Below, piece after piece: positions 25,150 through 33,980 of a DNA stretch of 38,180 nt (position 1 is the stretch's first letter; each line of letters begins with the position of its first letter). The position numbers and the translations under genes were made by a program. Where the stretch lies: positions 1 to 38,180 of the forward strand of contig CAYRMW010000020.1 in assembly GCA_964425595.1 (NCBI GenBank), read 5' to 3'. The stretch is from Caccovicinus sp964425595. GTDB lineage: Bacteria > Bacillota > Clostridia > Lachnospirales > Lachnospiraceae. The notes under the pieces are model-generated. The model ran no database searches. It was not told the DNA's origin and saw nothing but the letters and a program-made list of their open reading frames with translations.

Positions 25150-26787
25150 ATGATTACTGCAAACAATATTACCCTGAGGATCGGAAAGAAAGCGCTGTTT
25201 GAGGATGTGAACATCAAGTTTACCGAGGGGAACTGCTATGGCCTCATCGGGGCTAACGGTGCGGGAAAGTCCACGTTTTTAAAGATCCTGTCCGGCCAGC
25301 TGGAATCGACCAGCGGCGAGATCGTCATCACGCCGGGGCAGCGTCTTTCCTTCCTGCAGCAGGACCATTTTAAATATGACCAGTATACCGTCCTGGATAC
25401 GGTGATCATGGGCAATGCCCGCCTCTATGAGATCATGAAAGAAAAGGAAGCCATCTACATGAAGGAAGACTTCACCGATGAGGACGGCATCAAGGCAGCC
25501 GAGCTGGAAGGGGAGTTCGCTTCCATGAACGGCTGGGAGGCCGAGTCGGACGCGGCCAGCCTGTTAAACGGCCTAGGGATCGAGACGGAGCTGCATAACA
25601 GCCAGATGTCAACGTTACTTGGCGCTCAGAAGGTCAAGGTGCTGCTGGCGCAGGCCCTGTTCGGCAACCCGGACATCCTTCTCCTGGATGAGCCCACGAA
25701 CCATCTGGATCTGGATGCCATCGCCTGGCTGGAGGAGTTCCTGATCAATTTTGAGAATACGGTGATCGTCGTATCCCACGACCGGTATTTCCTGAACAAG
25801 GTCTGTACGCACATTGCGGATATCGATTACGGCAAGATCCAGCTGTATGCCGGGAACTATGATTTCTGGTATGAGTCGAGCCAGCTGATGATCAAGCAGA
25901 TGAAGGAAGCGAACCGGAAGAAAGAGGAAAAGATCAAGGAGCTGCAGGAATTCATTCAGCGTTTCTCGGCGAATGCTTCCAAGTCAAAGCAGGCCACATC
26001 CAGGAAACGCGCCCTGGAGAAGATCCAGCTGGATGAGATCCGTCCTTCCAGCCGGAAATATCCCTACATCGATTTCCGCCCCGCAAGGGAGATCGGCAAC
26101 GAGGTGCTTACGGTGGATCACATCAGCAAGACCATCGACGGCGTGAAGGTGCTGGACGATATTTCCTTTATTCTGGGACGGGAGGATAAGGTAGCTTTAG
26201 TCGGACCCAACGAGCATGCAAAAACCGTGCTCTTTAAGATCCTGGCCGGCGAGATGGAGCCGGATGAGGGGAGCTACAAGTGGGGCCTGACCACCTCGCA
26301 GGCGTACTTCCCCAAGGATAACAGCGCCGAGTTCGATAATGACGACACGATCGTGGACTGGCTGACCCAGTATTCTCCGGTGAAGGACGTGACCTATGTG
26401 CGCGGTTTCCTCGGCCGCATGCTTTTTGCCGGCGAGGACGGCGTAAAGAAGGTGCGTGTTCTGTCCGGAGGCGAGAAGGTGCGCTGCATGCTGTCGAAGA
26501 TGATGATCTCCGGCGCCAATGTGCTGATGCTGGACGAGCCCACGGACCACCTGGATATGGAAGCCATCACGGCATTAAACAACGGCATGATCAAATTCCC
26601 GGGAGTGATGATCTTTTCCTCCCGCGACCACCAGATCGTGCAGACGACCGCTAACCGGATCATGGAGATCATCAATGGAAAGCTCGTCGACAAGATCACG
26701 ACCTATGACGAATATCTGGAAAGCGATGAGATGGCGAGGAAGCGGTTCACCTTCACGGTGACGGCGGCGGAAGAGGCCGACAACTGA
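25150..26787 (+). CDS. ABC-F family ATPase (YkpA/YbiT-like)
   Basis: A 545-residue soluble protein with two ABC domains joined by a charged helical linker (about 250-320), the ABC-F layout. ABC-F proteins bind the ribosomal E site, and some protect against antibiotics. NBD1 has Walker A GANGAGKST and DEPTNHLD with VVSHDRYF, but its signature reads LLGAQK (157-161 region) instead of LSGGQ. NBD2 has a normal LSGGEKV signature and DEPTDHLD, but its Walker A is GPNEHAKT (352-359), with Ala357 replacing the invariant Gly, and its switch region reads FSSRDHQ. I recall similar variants in clostridial relatives, so this is probably a clade trait rather than decay. AAAGG lies 10 nt before the ATG. It has its own promoter and terminator. 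Confidence 0.88.
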   Translation: MITANNITLRIGKKALFEDVNIKFTEGNCYGLIGANGAGKSTFLKILSGQLESTSGEIVITPGQRLSFLQQDHFKYDQYTVLDTVIMGNARLYEIMKEKEAIYMKEDFTDEDGIKAAELEGEFASMNGWEAESDAASLLNGLGIETELHNSQMSTLLGAQKVKVLLAQALFGNPDILLLDEPTNHLDLDAIAWLEEFLINFENTVIVVSHDRYFLNKVCTHIADIDYGKIQLYAGNYDFWYESSQLMIKQMKEANRKKEEKIKELQEFIQRFSANASKSKQATSRKRALEKIQLDEIRPSSRKYPYIDFRPAREIGNEVLTVDHISKTIDGVKVLDDISFILGREDKVALVGPNEHAKTVLFKILAGEMEPDEGSYKWGLTTSQAYFPKDNSAEFDNDDTIVDWLTQYSPVKDVTYVRGFLGRMLFAGEDGVKKVRVLSGGEKVRCMLSKMMISGANVLMLDEPTDHLDMEAITALNNGMIKFPGVMIFSSRDHQIVQTTANRIMEIINGKLVDKITTYDEYLESDEMARKRFTFTVTAAEEADN

Positions 26788-26812
26788 GAACGCGCCGAAA
26801 AACAACAGACGA

Positions 26813-26875
26813 AGAGGGAATTCCGAGGATTCGAGCTTTTTACAGGCTGAATCCTGCGGGATTCCCTCTTTTTTT
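26813..26875 (+). terminator. Strong intrinsic terminator after ABC-F
   Basis: AGAGGGAAT (26813-26821) pairs with ATTCCCTCT (26861-26869). Inner pairing of AGGATTC with GAATCCT continues the stem, leaving one small bulge. A run of seven T (26869-26875) follows. It also lies at the end of the convergent histidine kinase gene. Confidence 0.92.
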
Positions 26876-26890
26876 GCTGCCGGCCTGCCA

Positions 26891-28717
26891 TCAGTTTTCC
26901 GCTATTTCCGGCACGGCCAGGGGGATCCGGATCGTAACGGCGCTGCGGTAGTAGGGGATGGAGCTTAAGGTCATGCTCACCGCGTCTTTTCCGTAATAGG
27001 TGATGAGGCGGTAGTAGACGTTGTGCAGCCCCACGTGCTGTCCGGCCTCCGGATCGGAGGCGTAGAGGATTTTTTCCGCCTCCTGCACATCGAATCCGCT
27101 TCCGTTATCGATGACCTCGATGGTCAGATATCCGCCGGAGGCGGAGAAGTCCACCTGGATCGTGGGGACCAGAATGGGGATGCCCGGCGCGTCGATGCCG
27201 AAGCCATGCCGGATGGAGTTTTCGACCAGCGGCTGCAGGATGGTCTTCAGGATCATATGCTGATTTAATCCCGGGCCGATCTGGTACATGAAGATAATGG
27301 ACTGGCCGAAACGCTGGTTCATCAGCTTGATGTAGGCGTTGACATGGCGGAGCTCATTGGCGACGGTGATCAGATCGGCGCCGTAGGATAAGCCGATGCG
27401 CAGATATTCCGACAGGTACTGGATCATGCCGGAAGCGGTCTGGGAATCGCCGCGCAGCACCTCGGATTGAATGCACTCCAGGGTATTGTACAGGAAATGC
27501 GGATTGATCTGCTCGGTGAGGAGCCGGATCTGCGTGACATATTTCTCCGATTCCTCTTCCTTTATCCGGATGATCTGCTGCTGGATGGTGTCGTACATCC
27601 GGTTGATGGCCTGATTCAGTTGCCCGATCTCATCGTTCGTGCAAAAGTCGATGCGCTGATCGTAGCGATTTTCCTCGATCTGCCGGACGATCTCCACCAG
27701 ACGGTTCACCGGCCGGGTGATCGCGCTGGTCATAAACAGAGAGAGGGCAAAAAAGATGATCAATACGATCAGGCACGTAAGCAGCAGCGAGACGCCGGCG
27801 GTGCCCAGTACGCTGGAGAGGGAGCCGCGGGGAACATAGTTTAGGAGGATCAGGCCGGTGTTTGCGATCTTTCTGGCGACAAGCCAGGAGGCAGACCGGG
27901 TGATATACGCTTCGTCTTGTGCGCTGTCCCGGAAGTCGTCCAGAAAAGCATAGACCTCACCGCTGTGCAAAAGCTGCAGCAGCGCATCGTCCGTGCCGGC
28001 GTTCAGCGCGATATTGTACTGATCCATCAGGTAAAAGGTGCCGGAAGAGAGGCCGTTGCCATTGATGAGGAGGCTTTCTTCCAGCTTGACGCAGTCCAGA
28101 TAGATGATCACGTAGGCGTCCGGAGCGCTCCCGTCCGTGGTCAGCTGGGCGTAGTCCTCCGCGTTGATGGTTAACGGAAAGACCATGGGGACCACGGGCA
28201 CGCTGTTGCGCAGAGGGCTGGAGCGGCGGGGCAGGAGGGTGATGCCGTTTAATGTCTGCAGATCCCGGGAAGAGAGAAGTTCATCCGCGGGACGCTGGAG
28301 CGAGCTGCTGTAAAGGGTACAGATCTGGCTGCCGTCGCCGGACAGGATGACGACGGAATGGACCAGATAGTTGCAGTTGGCCAGGGTGGCGAGTTCATTC
28401 TGCATGAGCCGTACGGCGTCGGACGATGAGCCGGACAGCGCGCGGATGTCCTGGGCGAACTCCCTTGTCCCGCAGGTGAAGACAAACCGCTCGATGATGT
28501 TGGTGTAATTGACCTCAAAAATGGAGGCGGACGTGTTCGTGTCGCCTCTTGCGCCGGCCAGGGTCTGCTCGCCGGAACCGTGCCGGTAATAGAGGAGCGA
28601 GATTAGGATGATGATCGTGCTGACGGCCAGTCCCAGCCCGCAGATCACCAGACGGATCCTGGAGAGGAGGGACAGATTTCGAAACCGCCGGGTGATGAAA
28701 GAAATCATGTGCTGCAT
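26891..28717 (-). CDS. YesM-type sensor histidine kinase
   Basis: A 608-residue membrane sensor. One transmembrane helix lies at about 22-45. A large extracellular sensory region (about 46-300, dCache-like in size) follows, then a second helix near 305-335. A HAMP domain (ITRPVNRLVEIVRQIEENRYDQ) leads to the LytS/YesM-type kinase domain with phospho-acceptor His407 in NPHFLYNTLE. The HATPase N-box is LVENSIRHGFG and the G-box is DNGSGF. This family senses extracellular saccharides and pairs with AraC-type regulators. AAAGGAG precedes the ATG. The response regulator gene ends 26 nt upstream in the same transcript. The divergent lipoprotein/permease genes are the likely target. Confidence 0.93.
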   Translation of the reverse strand: MQHMISFITRRFRNLSLLSRIRLVICGLGLAVSTIIILISLLYYRHGSGEQTLAGARGDTNTSASIFEVNYTNIIERFVFTCGTREFAQDIRALSGSSSDAVRLMQNELATLANCNYLVHSVVILSGDGSQICTLYSSSLQRPADELLSSRDLQTLNGITLLPRRSSPLRNSVPVVPMVFPLTINAEDYAQLTTDGSAPDAYVIIYLDCVKLEESLLINGNGLSSGTFYLMDQYNIALNAGTDDALLQLLHSGEVYAFLDDFRDSAQDEAYITRSASWLVARKIANTGLILLNYVPRGSLSSVLGTAGVSLLLTCLIVLIIFFALSLFMTSAITRPVNRLVEIVRQIEENRYDQRIDFCTNDEIGQLNQAINRMYDTIQQQIIRIKEEESEKYVTQIRLLTEQINPHFLYNTLECIQSEVLRGDSQTASGMIQYLSEYLRIGLSYGADLITVANELRHVNAYIKLMNQRFGQSIIFMYQIGPGLNQHMILKTILQPLVENSIRHGFGIDAPGIPILVPTIQVDFSASGGYLTIEVIDNGSGFDVQEAEKILYASDPEAGQHVGLHNVYYRLITYYGKDAVSMTLSSIPYYRSAVTIRIPLAVPEIAEN

Positions 28718-28743
28718 GGTTCTCCTTTTCTGCCGGGGAGGGC

Positions 28744-30336
28744 TTAGCGGTATTTCGACTGAAAGTCGGAAGGGGTGATGCCGTGCACGTTTTTAAAGGC
28801 CCGGGAAAAGGAGCGGTAATCGCCGTATCCGACGGCGTAGGCCACGTCCTGTATGGCGGTATTCGGGTTCATCAGAGCCAGTCTGGCGTACTCCATTTTT
28901 TCCGCCAGAAGATAGTCGCGGAGATTGACGTTCGTCTTATTTTTAAAATAAATGGCGAAATACGACGGACTCAGATGGACGTGCCGGGCGATGTCCTCGA
29001 TCTTGATGTGGTTGGTAATGTTGTCGTGGATAAACGCCTTAGCCTGGCGGATCAGTTCATCCTCGGATTCCACCGCGGTTTTCTGCGCCTGGGCGTACTT
29101 GGGCGTGGCATAGCCGTACACGGCGTCGATGAATTCCGAAAGCTGGCAGAAGGAATCGATGAGCCAGCTGCGGATCTGGGAAAGCTTCCGGAACCGGTAA
29201 AGATCCTGGGCGGATGCGGCCGCAGTAATCTCGTTGTGGGAGAAATCGGAAACCTCCTTTTCGACCTGATGAAACAGGGCATAGCAGAAGCTGAATACAT
29301 AGCTGGGCGGCGGCTCGGGGACATAGAGCAGCCGGTCAATAAAATCGTTGCAGTAGACACGGATCCCCTCCGTGTCTTTTTTGACGATAAACTGGATCAG
29401 CGGCAGATAATCAATGTCGGACAGCTTTAAGGAAGGCGGGATGTTGCAGATCGACTCGCTGGTAAAGATCCGGGAAGTGTCGTTGTACAGCTGATAGGTC
29501 ATGGCCGTCAGCGCCCGGTTGTAGGAGTAGGGGCACTCCATCAGGCCGGATACCGTATCGCCCACGCCGATGACAGGCAGAGGAAGATGCAGGCCGTGGA
29601 TCACTTCCAGGCAGCCCATGGCATTCTGGATGGGCAGTGTACTGGAATGGTTAAAAATGCCTACGATCTGACGGGCATTATACTTCCAGAAGACGTGTTT
29701 TTCATGAATGAAGTGCTGATCCAGCGCATCGGTCAGCGCTTCGCCGGAGAGCGCGGCTTTTGCCTCTTCCTCATCGTACTGCATGACGCAGACGTAGCAG
29801 GGGCTGTCGCTGATGCGAAGATCGGAGCAGTCCAGTGTCTGCCGGATGATGGCGGGTTCCAGGATCTTGCTGTCGATCAGCTGATTAAAAAAACTGACAT
29901 TTAATTTATTCCGGAACAGCTGATGGACGCGCGGGCCCTTTTTGCGGCTGCGCTCCAGGCAGATCCGGTAGATTTCGTCGTAGAGCTCGCTGCCGTTGAC
30001 CGGCTTTAAGAGATAGGCCCTGGCGCCGTAGCGGATAGCCTCCTGCGCGTAAGAAAAATCATCATAACCGCTGAGAATGATAAAATCGGTCGTGATCCCG
30101 GCATTCCGGCTGCGCTGGATCACTTCCAGACCGCTGATTTCCGGCATGCGTATATCGATTACCGCCAGATCCGGCCGGAAACTTAGGATGGCATCCAGCG
30201 CCTGCTTTCCGTCCGAGGCCAGCGACAGCAGCCGGATATTCAGTTCGTCCCAGTCGATCGATTCCTTCAGCCGTCTCAGGATCAATTCCTCGTCATCGGC
30301 GAGAATGGCGGTGAGTCCCGCTGTGTTCGGATTCAT
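28744..30336 (-). CDS. YesN-type response regulator with AraC DNA-binding domain
   Basis: A 530-residue regulator. The N-terminal receiver has acidic Asp14/Asp15, phospho-acceptor Asp61 in LAVIDIRMP, and the conserved Lys in AYLLKPV. A long central region (about 130-420) of unknown detail follows. The C-terminal 100 residues hold two AraC/XylS helix-turn-helix units (IEDIARHVHLSPSYFAIYFK and IQDVAYAVGYGDYRSFSRAFK). The ATG at 30336 is preferred because AAAGGA lies 8 nt upstream and family proteins begin at the receiver strand. Twenty-nine further upstream in-frame codons lack support. It is first in the operon, ahead of its kinase, and is transcribed away from the transporter it probably controls. 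Confidence 0.93.
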   Translation of the reverse strand: MNPNTAGLTAILADDEELILRRLKESIDWDELNIRLLSLASDGKQALDAILSFRPDLAVIDIRMPEISGLEVIQRSRNAGITTDFIILSGYDDFSYAQEAIRYGARAYLLKPVNGSELYDEIYRICLERSRKKGPRVHQLFRNKLNVSFFNQLIDSKILEPAIIRQTLDCSDLRISDSPCYVCVMQYDEEEAKAALSGEALTDALDQHFIHEKHVFWKYNARQIVGIFNHSSTLPIQNAMGCLEVIHGLHLPLPVIGVGDTVSGLMECPYSYNRALTAMTYQLYNDTSRIFTSESICNIPPSLKLSDIDYLPLIQFIVKKDTEGIRVYCNDFIDRLLYVPEPPPSYVFSFCYALFHQVEKEVSDFSHNEITAAASAQDLYRFRKLSQIRSWLIDSFCQLSEFIDAVYGYATPKYAQAQKTAVESEDELIRQAKAFIHDNITNHIKIEDIARHVHLSPSYFAIYFKNKTNVNLRDYLLAEKMEYARLALMNPNTAIQDVAYAVGYGDYRSFSRAFKNVHGITPSDFQSKYR

Positions 30337-30443
30337 ATGGACAAATTCCTTTCTTGGGAGATGAGCAGATCGGTAAGACCGGAGGCAGGGACTGCCGCCG
30401 GACATATACGGCGCAAAACGCATGGACCGGGGAAGTATCTACG

Positions 30444-30472
30444 ATTATATAGCGAAAGAAGGGGAACGTCAA
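30444..30472 (-). promoter_or_regulatory. Promoter of the two-component operon
   Basis: On the minus strand, TTGACG (30472-30467), a 17-nt spacer and TATAAT (30449-30444) lie 107 nt before the regulator ATG. Confidence 0.8.
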
Positions 30473-30507
30473 GCTTTGTGAAAATAGCACAGGAGGCGGA
30501 CAAAAAA

Positions 30508-30564
30508 GTAAAAAATGTTACATAATGAATGAAATATGTCCTTATGAAAATTGTAAAAAATGTT
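30508..30564 (+). repeat. 12-bp direct repeat in the divergent control region
   Basis: GTAAAAAATGTT occurs exactly at 30508-30519 and 30553-30564, 45 bp apart. The second copy overlaps the -35 region of the lipoprotein promoter. AraC-type response regulators bind directly repeated sites next to -35, so these are candidate sites for the regulator encoded at 28744-30336. Confidence 0.6.
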
Positions 30565-30581
30565 TAAAATTTATGTACAAT
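30551..30581 (+). promoter_or_regulatory. Activator-type promoter of the lipoprotein/permease operon
   Basis: TACAAT (30576-30581) is a good -10, but the best -35, TTGTAA (30551-30556), is 19 nt away, longer than ideal. A suboptimal spacing next to a direct repeat fits a promoter that needs an activator. Confidence 0.55.
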
Positions 30582-30625
30582 ACGCATGAAAAAGGGAAAA
30601 ATCACAAAGAAGAAGGAGGAAAATG

Positions 30626-32053
30626 ATGAAAAAAAAGAAATTGATCAGCGTGGTTTTGGCAGCGGCCATGGCGGTATCCTTAGCCGCCTGCGGCAGTTCA
30701 TCCTCATCCGACACCAGCGGGTCGTCGGACACGGCGGACACGGCAGATACCTCGTCCGATGACAGCTCTTCCGAGGCGCCGGAAGGCACCACGACCATCG
30801 AGGTGTGGACGGAGGACCGTCACGATCTGGAGTACGTGGAAGCCATGATCGATGAGTACAACCAGACCAATGAGGACGGGATCTTCATCAACCTGACGGC
30901 GATCACCGAGGATTACGCGAATATGATAGCACTGGCTTATAACGGAGGCACGGCCCCGGATGTGGTGGGCGCGAACAGCCTTTCGCTGAACACCTTTGCC
31001 GACACCGGGATCCTGCTGCCGTTAAATGATTATATTGACTCCGATGAAACGTTCCAGCTGGTAAATGAGCCCTATGAGCATGCGTATGAGGGCTCCAACA
31101 TGCGGAACGGAAATATCTATTCGGTGTACAGCGGGATGCGTTCCGGCGTCCGCGTGATCTATAATAAGGATCTTCTTGAGCAGTGCGGATACACGGAAAT
31201 CCCCTCTACGCTGGAAGAGTACATCGCTATGGCAAAGGATATCACGGAGCAGGGAGGCGGCGAATTCTACGGCATCGGCTTTACCTCATCCTCTCCGTTT
31301 GAGCGCCTGCTGGAGATGAGCGCGCAGGTTTCCGGCATCTACTATTATGACTATGTGAATGGAAAGTTTGATTTCAGCGGGTACAAGGAGATCATTGAAC
31401 TGGGGCAGCAGTTCTTTACGGACAGCATCGCCTACCCGGATCAGCAGGGCGTGGACAATATGCGCGCACTGTTTGCGGAAGGGCAGTTTGCCCTGTGGAG
31501 CAACGCTTCGCAGGAAGCGGGCGTATTTACCTCCCAGATCCCGATCACTTCCTTTGAATGGGGCGTAGCCGAGGTTCCCTCTCTGACCGGTGAGATCGAG
31601 GGCGCCCTGCAGACGACGCCGGCCAAGTCCTACGGCATCATTTCTTCCTCCGAACACAAGGATCTGGCGTGGAAGGTGATCCAGTTCTTCCAGTCCGAGG
31701 AGTTCCTGAAGGGATACCTGGAGAATGGATACTGCCTGCCCATCAGCTCCTATATGGCAGATGTGATCGATGAGAGCAAGATCGGACGTCTGGCGGATTT
31801 CAGCACGCTGGATTATGAGTCGGTATATCCGACCCCGCCGGTGGTTAACCTGACCGGTGATGACTATCGGACGGTTCTGTGGAACGCGGTTATGGGCTAT
31901 GTGGATGTCGATGAAGCCATTGAGGATCTGAATACTCGGTACAATGAAGCACTGGAGTCGGATATTGCCGCCGGAAGTACCACGCGGCTTGTGATCTCGG
32001 ATTACGACCCGCTTCATCCCAATGACGGGACGATCGAATATCTGAGTGAGTAA
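30626..32053 (+). CDS. CUT1-type sugar-binding lipoprotein
   Basis: A 475-residue extracellular solute-binding protein (family 1). The signal peptide ends in the lipobox LAAC with Cys22 lipidated, followed by a Ser/Asp/Thr-rich linker (about 23-55). The mature domain starts TTIEVWTEDRHDLEYVEAMIDEYNQ and contains the family block YNGGTAPDVVGANSL and later YGIISSSEHKDLAWKVIQFF. AGGAGG (30614-30619) is 6 nt from ATG 30626 and only 3 nt from ATG 30623, so 30626 is chosen. It precedes two CUT1 permeases. The ligand is probably an oligosaccharide but cannot be read from the sequence. Confidence 0.92.
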   Translation: MKKKKLISVVLAAAMAVSLAACGSSSSSDTSGSSDTADTADTSSDDSSSEAPEGTTTIEVWTEDRHDLEYVEAMIDEYNQTNEDGIFINLTAITEDYANMIALAYNGGTAPDVVGANSLSLNTFADTGILLPLNDYIDSDETFQLVNEPYEHAYEGSNMRNGNIYSVYSGMRSGVRVIYNKDLLEQCGYTEIPSTLEEYIAMAKDITEQGGGEFYGIGFTSSSPFERLLEMSAQVSGIYYYDYVNGKFDFSGYKEIIELGQQFFTDSIAYPDQQGVDNMRALFAEGQFALWSNASQEAGVFTSQIPITSFEWGVAEVPSLTGEIEGALQTTPAKSYGIISSSEHKDLAWKVIQFFQSEEFLKGYLENGYCLPISSYMADVIDESKIGRLADFSTLDYESVYPTPPVVNLTGDDYRTVLWNAVMGYVDVDEAIEDLNTRYNEALESDIAAGSTTRLVISDYDPLHPNDGTIEYLSE

Positions 32054-32076
32054 GCATCAAAAACGGTGAAAGTGAA

Positions 32077-32098
32077 GGGGCTGCCGCAAGGCGGCCCC
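32077..32098 (+). terminator. GNRA-capped hairpin between binding protein and permease genes
   Basis: GGGGCTGCC (32077-32085), tetraloop GCAA, and GGCGGCCCC (32090-32098) form nine pairs with one wobble. A TTTT occurs only 7 nt later. It probably lowers read-through or protects the upstream message, so that the binding protein is made in excess over the permeases. Confidence 0.7.
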
Positions 32099-32143
32099 CG
32101 CTGTTTTCCGGGAACCTGTCTTTGGAAGGAGGTCTTTTTCCTT

Positions 32144-33058
32144 ATGAAATCAGAAAAAAAGCGTTTTCAGCTTAGCGGGAACAAAGTCGCGCCGGTGCTC
32201 ATGCTGACGCCTGCGGTCTTTTTCCTGATCGTCTGCTCGATCTACCCCTTTATCTGGATCTTCCGTTATATCTGCTATGATTACAACGGTTTTACCGCCA
32301 CATTTACCGGAACAAAGAATTTTACCCGGATGCTGAACGATAAAACCTTCTGGGCCAGTGTGGGCCATACCTTTGAGTACGCATTCTACAAACTGGTCTG
32401 CATCATTCCGCTGTCCCTTCTGCTGGCCGTTCTTTTAAATGCCAGGATGCGGGGAGGCAATGTGTTCAGAGGCGTTTACTTCATGCCCACGATCATCAGT
32501 ACTTCCATTTCCGGCATGATCTTCAGCTTTATCTTCGCCACCCAGAATGGAATTTTAAATGAGCTTCTGATGCAGCTCCACCTGATCAGCTCACCGATCC
32601 CCTGGCTGAGCAGTATGGAATGGGTCATGGGCGCGGTGACCATCCTGGCGATCTGGGGCGGATTCGGCAATTATATGCTGTATTTCACCACGGGGATGAA
32701 CGGCATTTCCGAAGACGTCTATGAGTCGGCCAAGATTGACGGGGCGAACGCGGTGCAGACCTTTTTCCGGATTACCCTGCCGATGCTGGCGCCGGTGCTT
32801 AAGGTGGTCCTGATGCTGGCGATCACCGGAGCGTTTAAAGACTACGAGGCGATCATGGTGCTGACCAAGGGCGGCCCCGGAAACCGTTCCATGGTGATGT
32901 TCCTGTACATCTACAACATGATCTTTGGTTCATCCGGTTCCACATCGCAGGCGCAGATCGGATATGGCGCCCTTTTAAGTGTGGTGGCGGCGGTGATCGT
33001 AGGCCTTGTTACGGTCGTGTATCTGCGCATCTCGAAGAAGCTGGATGATGTCGTGTAA
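32144..33058 (+). CDS. CUT1 ABC transporter permease 1
   Basis: A 304-residue inner-membrane permease of the LplB/YtcP-UgpA type with about six transmembrane helices, starting near VAPVLMLTPAVFFLIVCSIYPF. The cytoplasmic EAA loop that docks the ATPase is YESAKIDGANAVQTFFRITLP. AAGGAGG (32126-32132) lies 11 nt before ATG 32144. Upstream in-frame codons from 32066 run through the hairpin and are unlikely to be translated. The second permease begins 19 nt downstream. No ATPase gene is present in the operon. Confidence 0.93.
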   Translation: MKSEKKRFQLSGNKVAPVLMLTPAVFFLIVCSIYPFIWIFRYICYDYNGFTATFTGTKNFTRMLNDKTFWASVGHTFEYAFYKLVCIIPLSLLLAVLLNARMRGGNVFRGVYFMPTIISTSISGMIFSFIFATQNGILNELLMQLHLISSPIPWLSSMEWVMGAVTILAIWGGFGNYMLYFTTGMNGISEDVYESAKIDGANAVQTFFRITLPMLAPVLKVVLMLAITGAFKDYEAIMVLTKGGPGNRSMVMFLYIYNMIFGSSGSTSQAQIGYGALLSVVAAVIVGLVTVVYLRISKKLDDVV

Positions 33059-33077
33059 GGAAAGGAGGCAAGGCGAA

Positions 33078-33944
33078 ATGGAGAAAGGTCATGCGGTTTA
33101 TTCAACCAAGACAAAAATACTGCGGGCGATCGTCTGGGTTTTCATGGCGATCCTGGCAGTGATGACTATATTTCCGGTGCTCTATATCGTGCTGGGTTCG
33201 TTTAAGGAGAACGCGGAGCTTTTGGTAGGCGGAACGAACATTTTCCCCAGCAAATGGATTTTTTCCAACTATACCGACGCCTGGGAGCAGGCAAATTTTG
33301 CAACCTACACAATGAACAGCATATTCCTTGCGCTTGGCGTCATGATCCTCTCGCTGATCAACTCCACCATGGCCGGATATGTATTTTCCCGGAGCCATTT
33401 TAAGGGCAAGGAGATCCTGTACGGACTTTTTGTTATGTTCATGTTCATCAATGTAGGTTCGGTATCCCTCCGGCCGCTGTTCGAGCTGGCGGTCAAGCTG
33501 GGCATGAACAAAAGCCTGATCTCGGTCGTGCTGATTTCCGCCGGTTCAGGACAGGCTACGTATATCTTTTTAAGCCGCGGTTTTGTCAATTCGCTTCCCA
33601 CCGAGCTTGATGAGGCGGCGAAGATCGATGGCTGTTCGTTCTTTAAGATCTACTATATGGTTATCCTGCCGCTCTTAAAGCCGGTAATGGCGACGATCGC
33701 CCTGCTTTCTTTCCGGCAGGGATGGAATGAGTACATCCTGCCGCTGGTCTTCACCATGACCAATGACAGCCTGCGCCCGTTGACGGTAGGGGTGAACATG
33801 CTAAAGAACGCCGGCGACGGAACGGCGGCCTGGAACATCATGTTTGCCGGAGCGACCATCGCTATCATTCCGATGTTGATCATTTACTGTATTTTCAGCC
33901 GTCACTTTATGAGCGGCATGACGAGCGGTGCGGTGAAAGGCTAA
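33078..33944 (+). CDS. CUT1 ABC transporter permease 2
   Basis: A 288-residue permease partner of the LplC/YtcP-UgpE type with about six helices. The EAA loop is LDEAAKIDGCSFFKIYYMVILP, with most of the consensus intact. AAGGAGG (33062-33068) sits 9 nt before ATG 33078. Upstream codons to 33006 overlap the previous gene and are not used. The operon supplies receptor and both pore subunits but no ATPase, as in B. subtilis sugar importers served by the shared ATPase MsmX, an inference for this organism. Confidence 0.93.
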   Translation: MEKGHAVYSTKTKILRAIVWVFMAILAVMTIFPVLYIVLGSFKENAELLVGGTNIFPSKWIFSNYTDAWEQANFATYTMNSIFLALGVMILSLINSTMAGYVFSRSHFKGKEILYGLFVMFMFINVGSVSLRPLFELAVKLGMNKSLISVVLISAGSGQATYIFLSRGFVNSLPTELDEAAKIDGCSFFKIYYMVILPLLKPVMATIALLSFRQGWNEYILPLVFTMTNDSLRPLTVGVNMLKNAGDGTAAWNIMFAGATIAIIPMLIIYCIFSRHFMSGMTSGAVKG

Positions 33945-33980
33945 GCGACCGGATCTTGCAGGAAGGAAAAGGAGTCAGAT

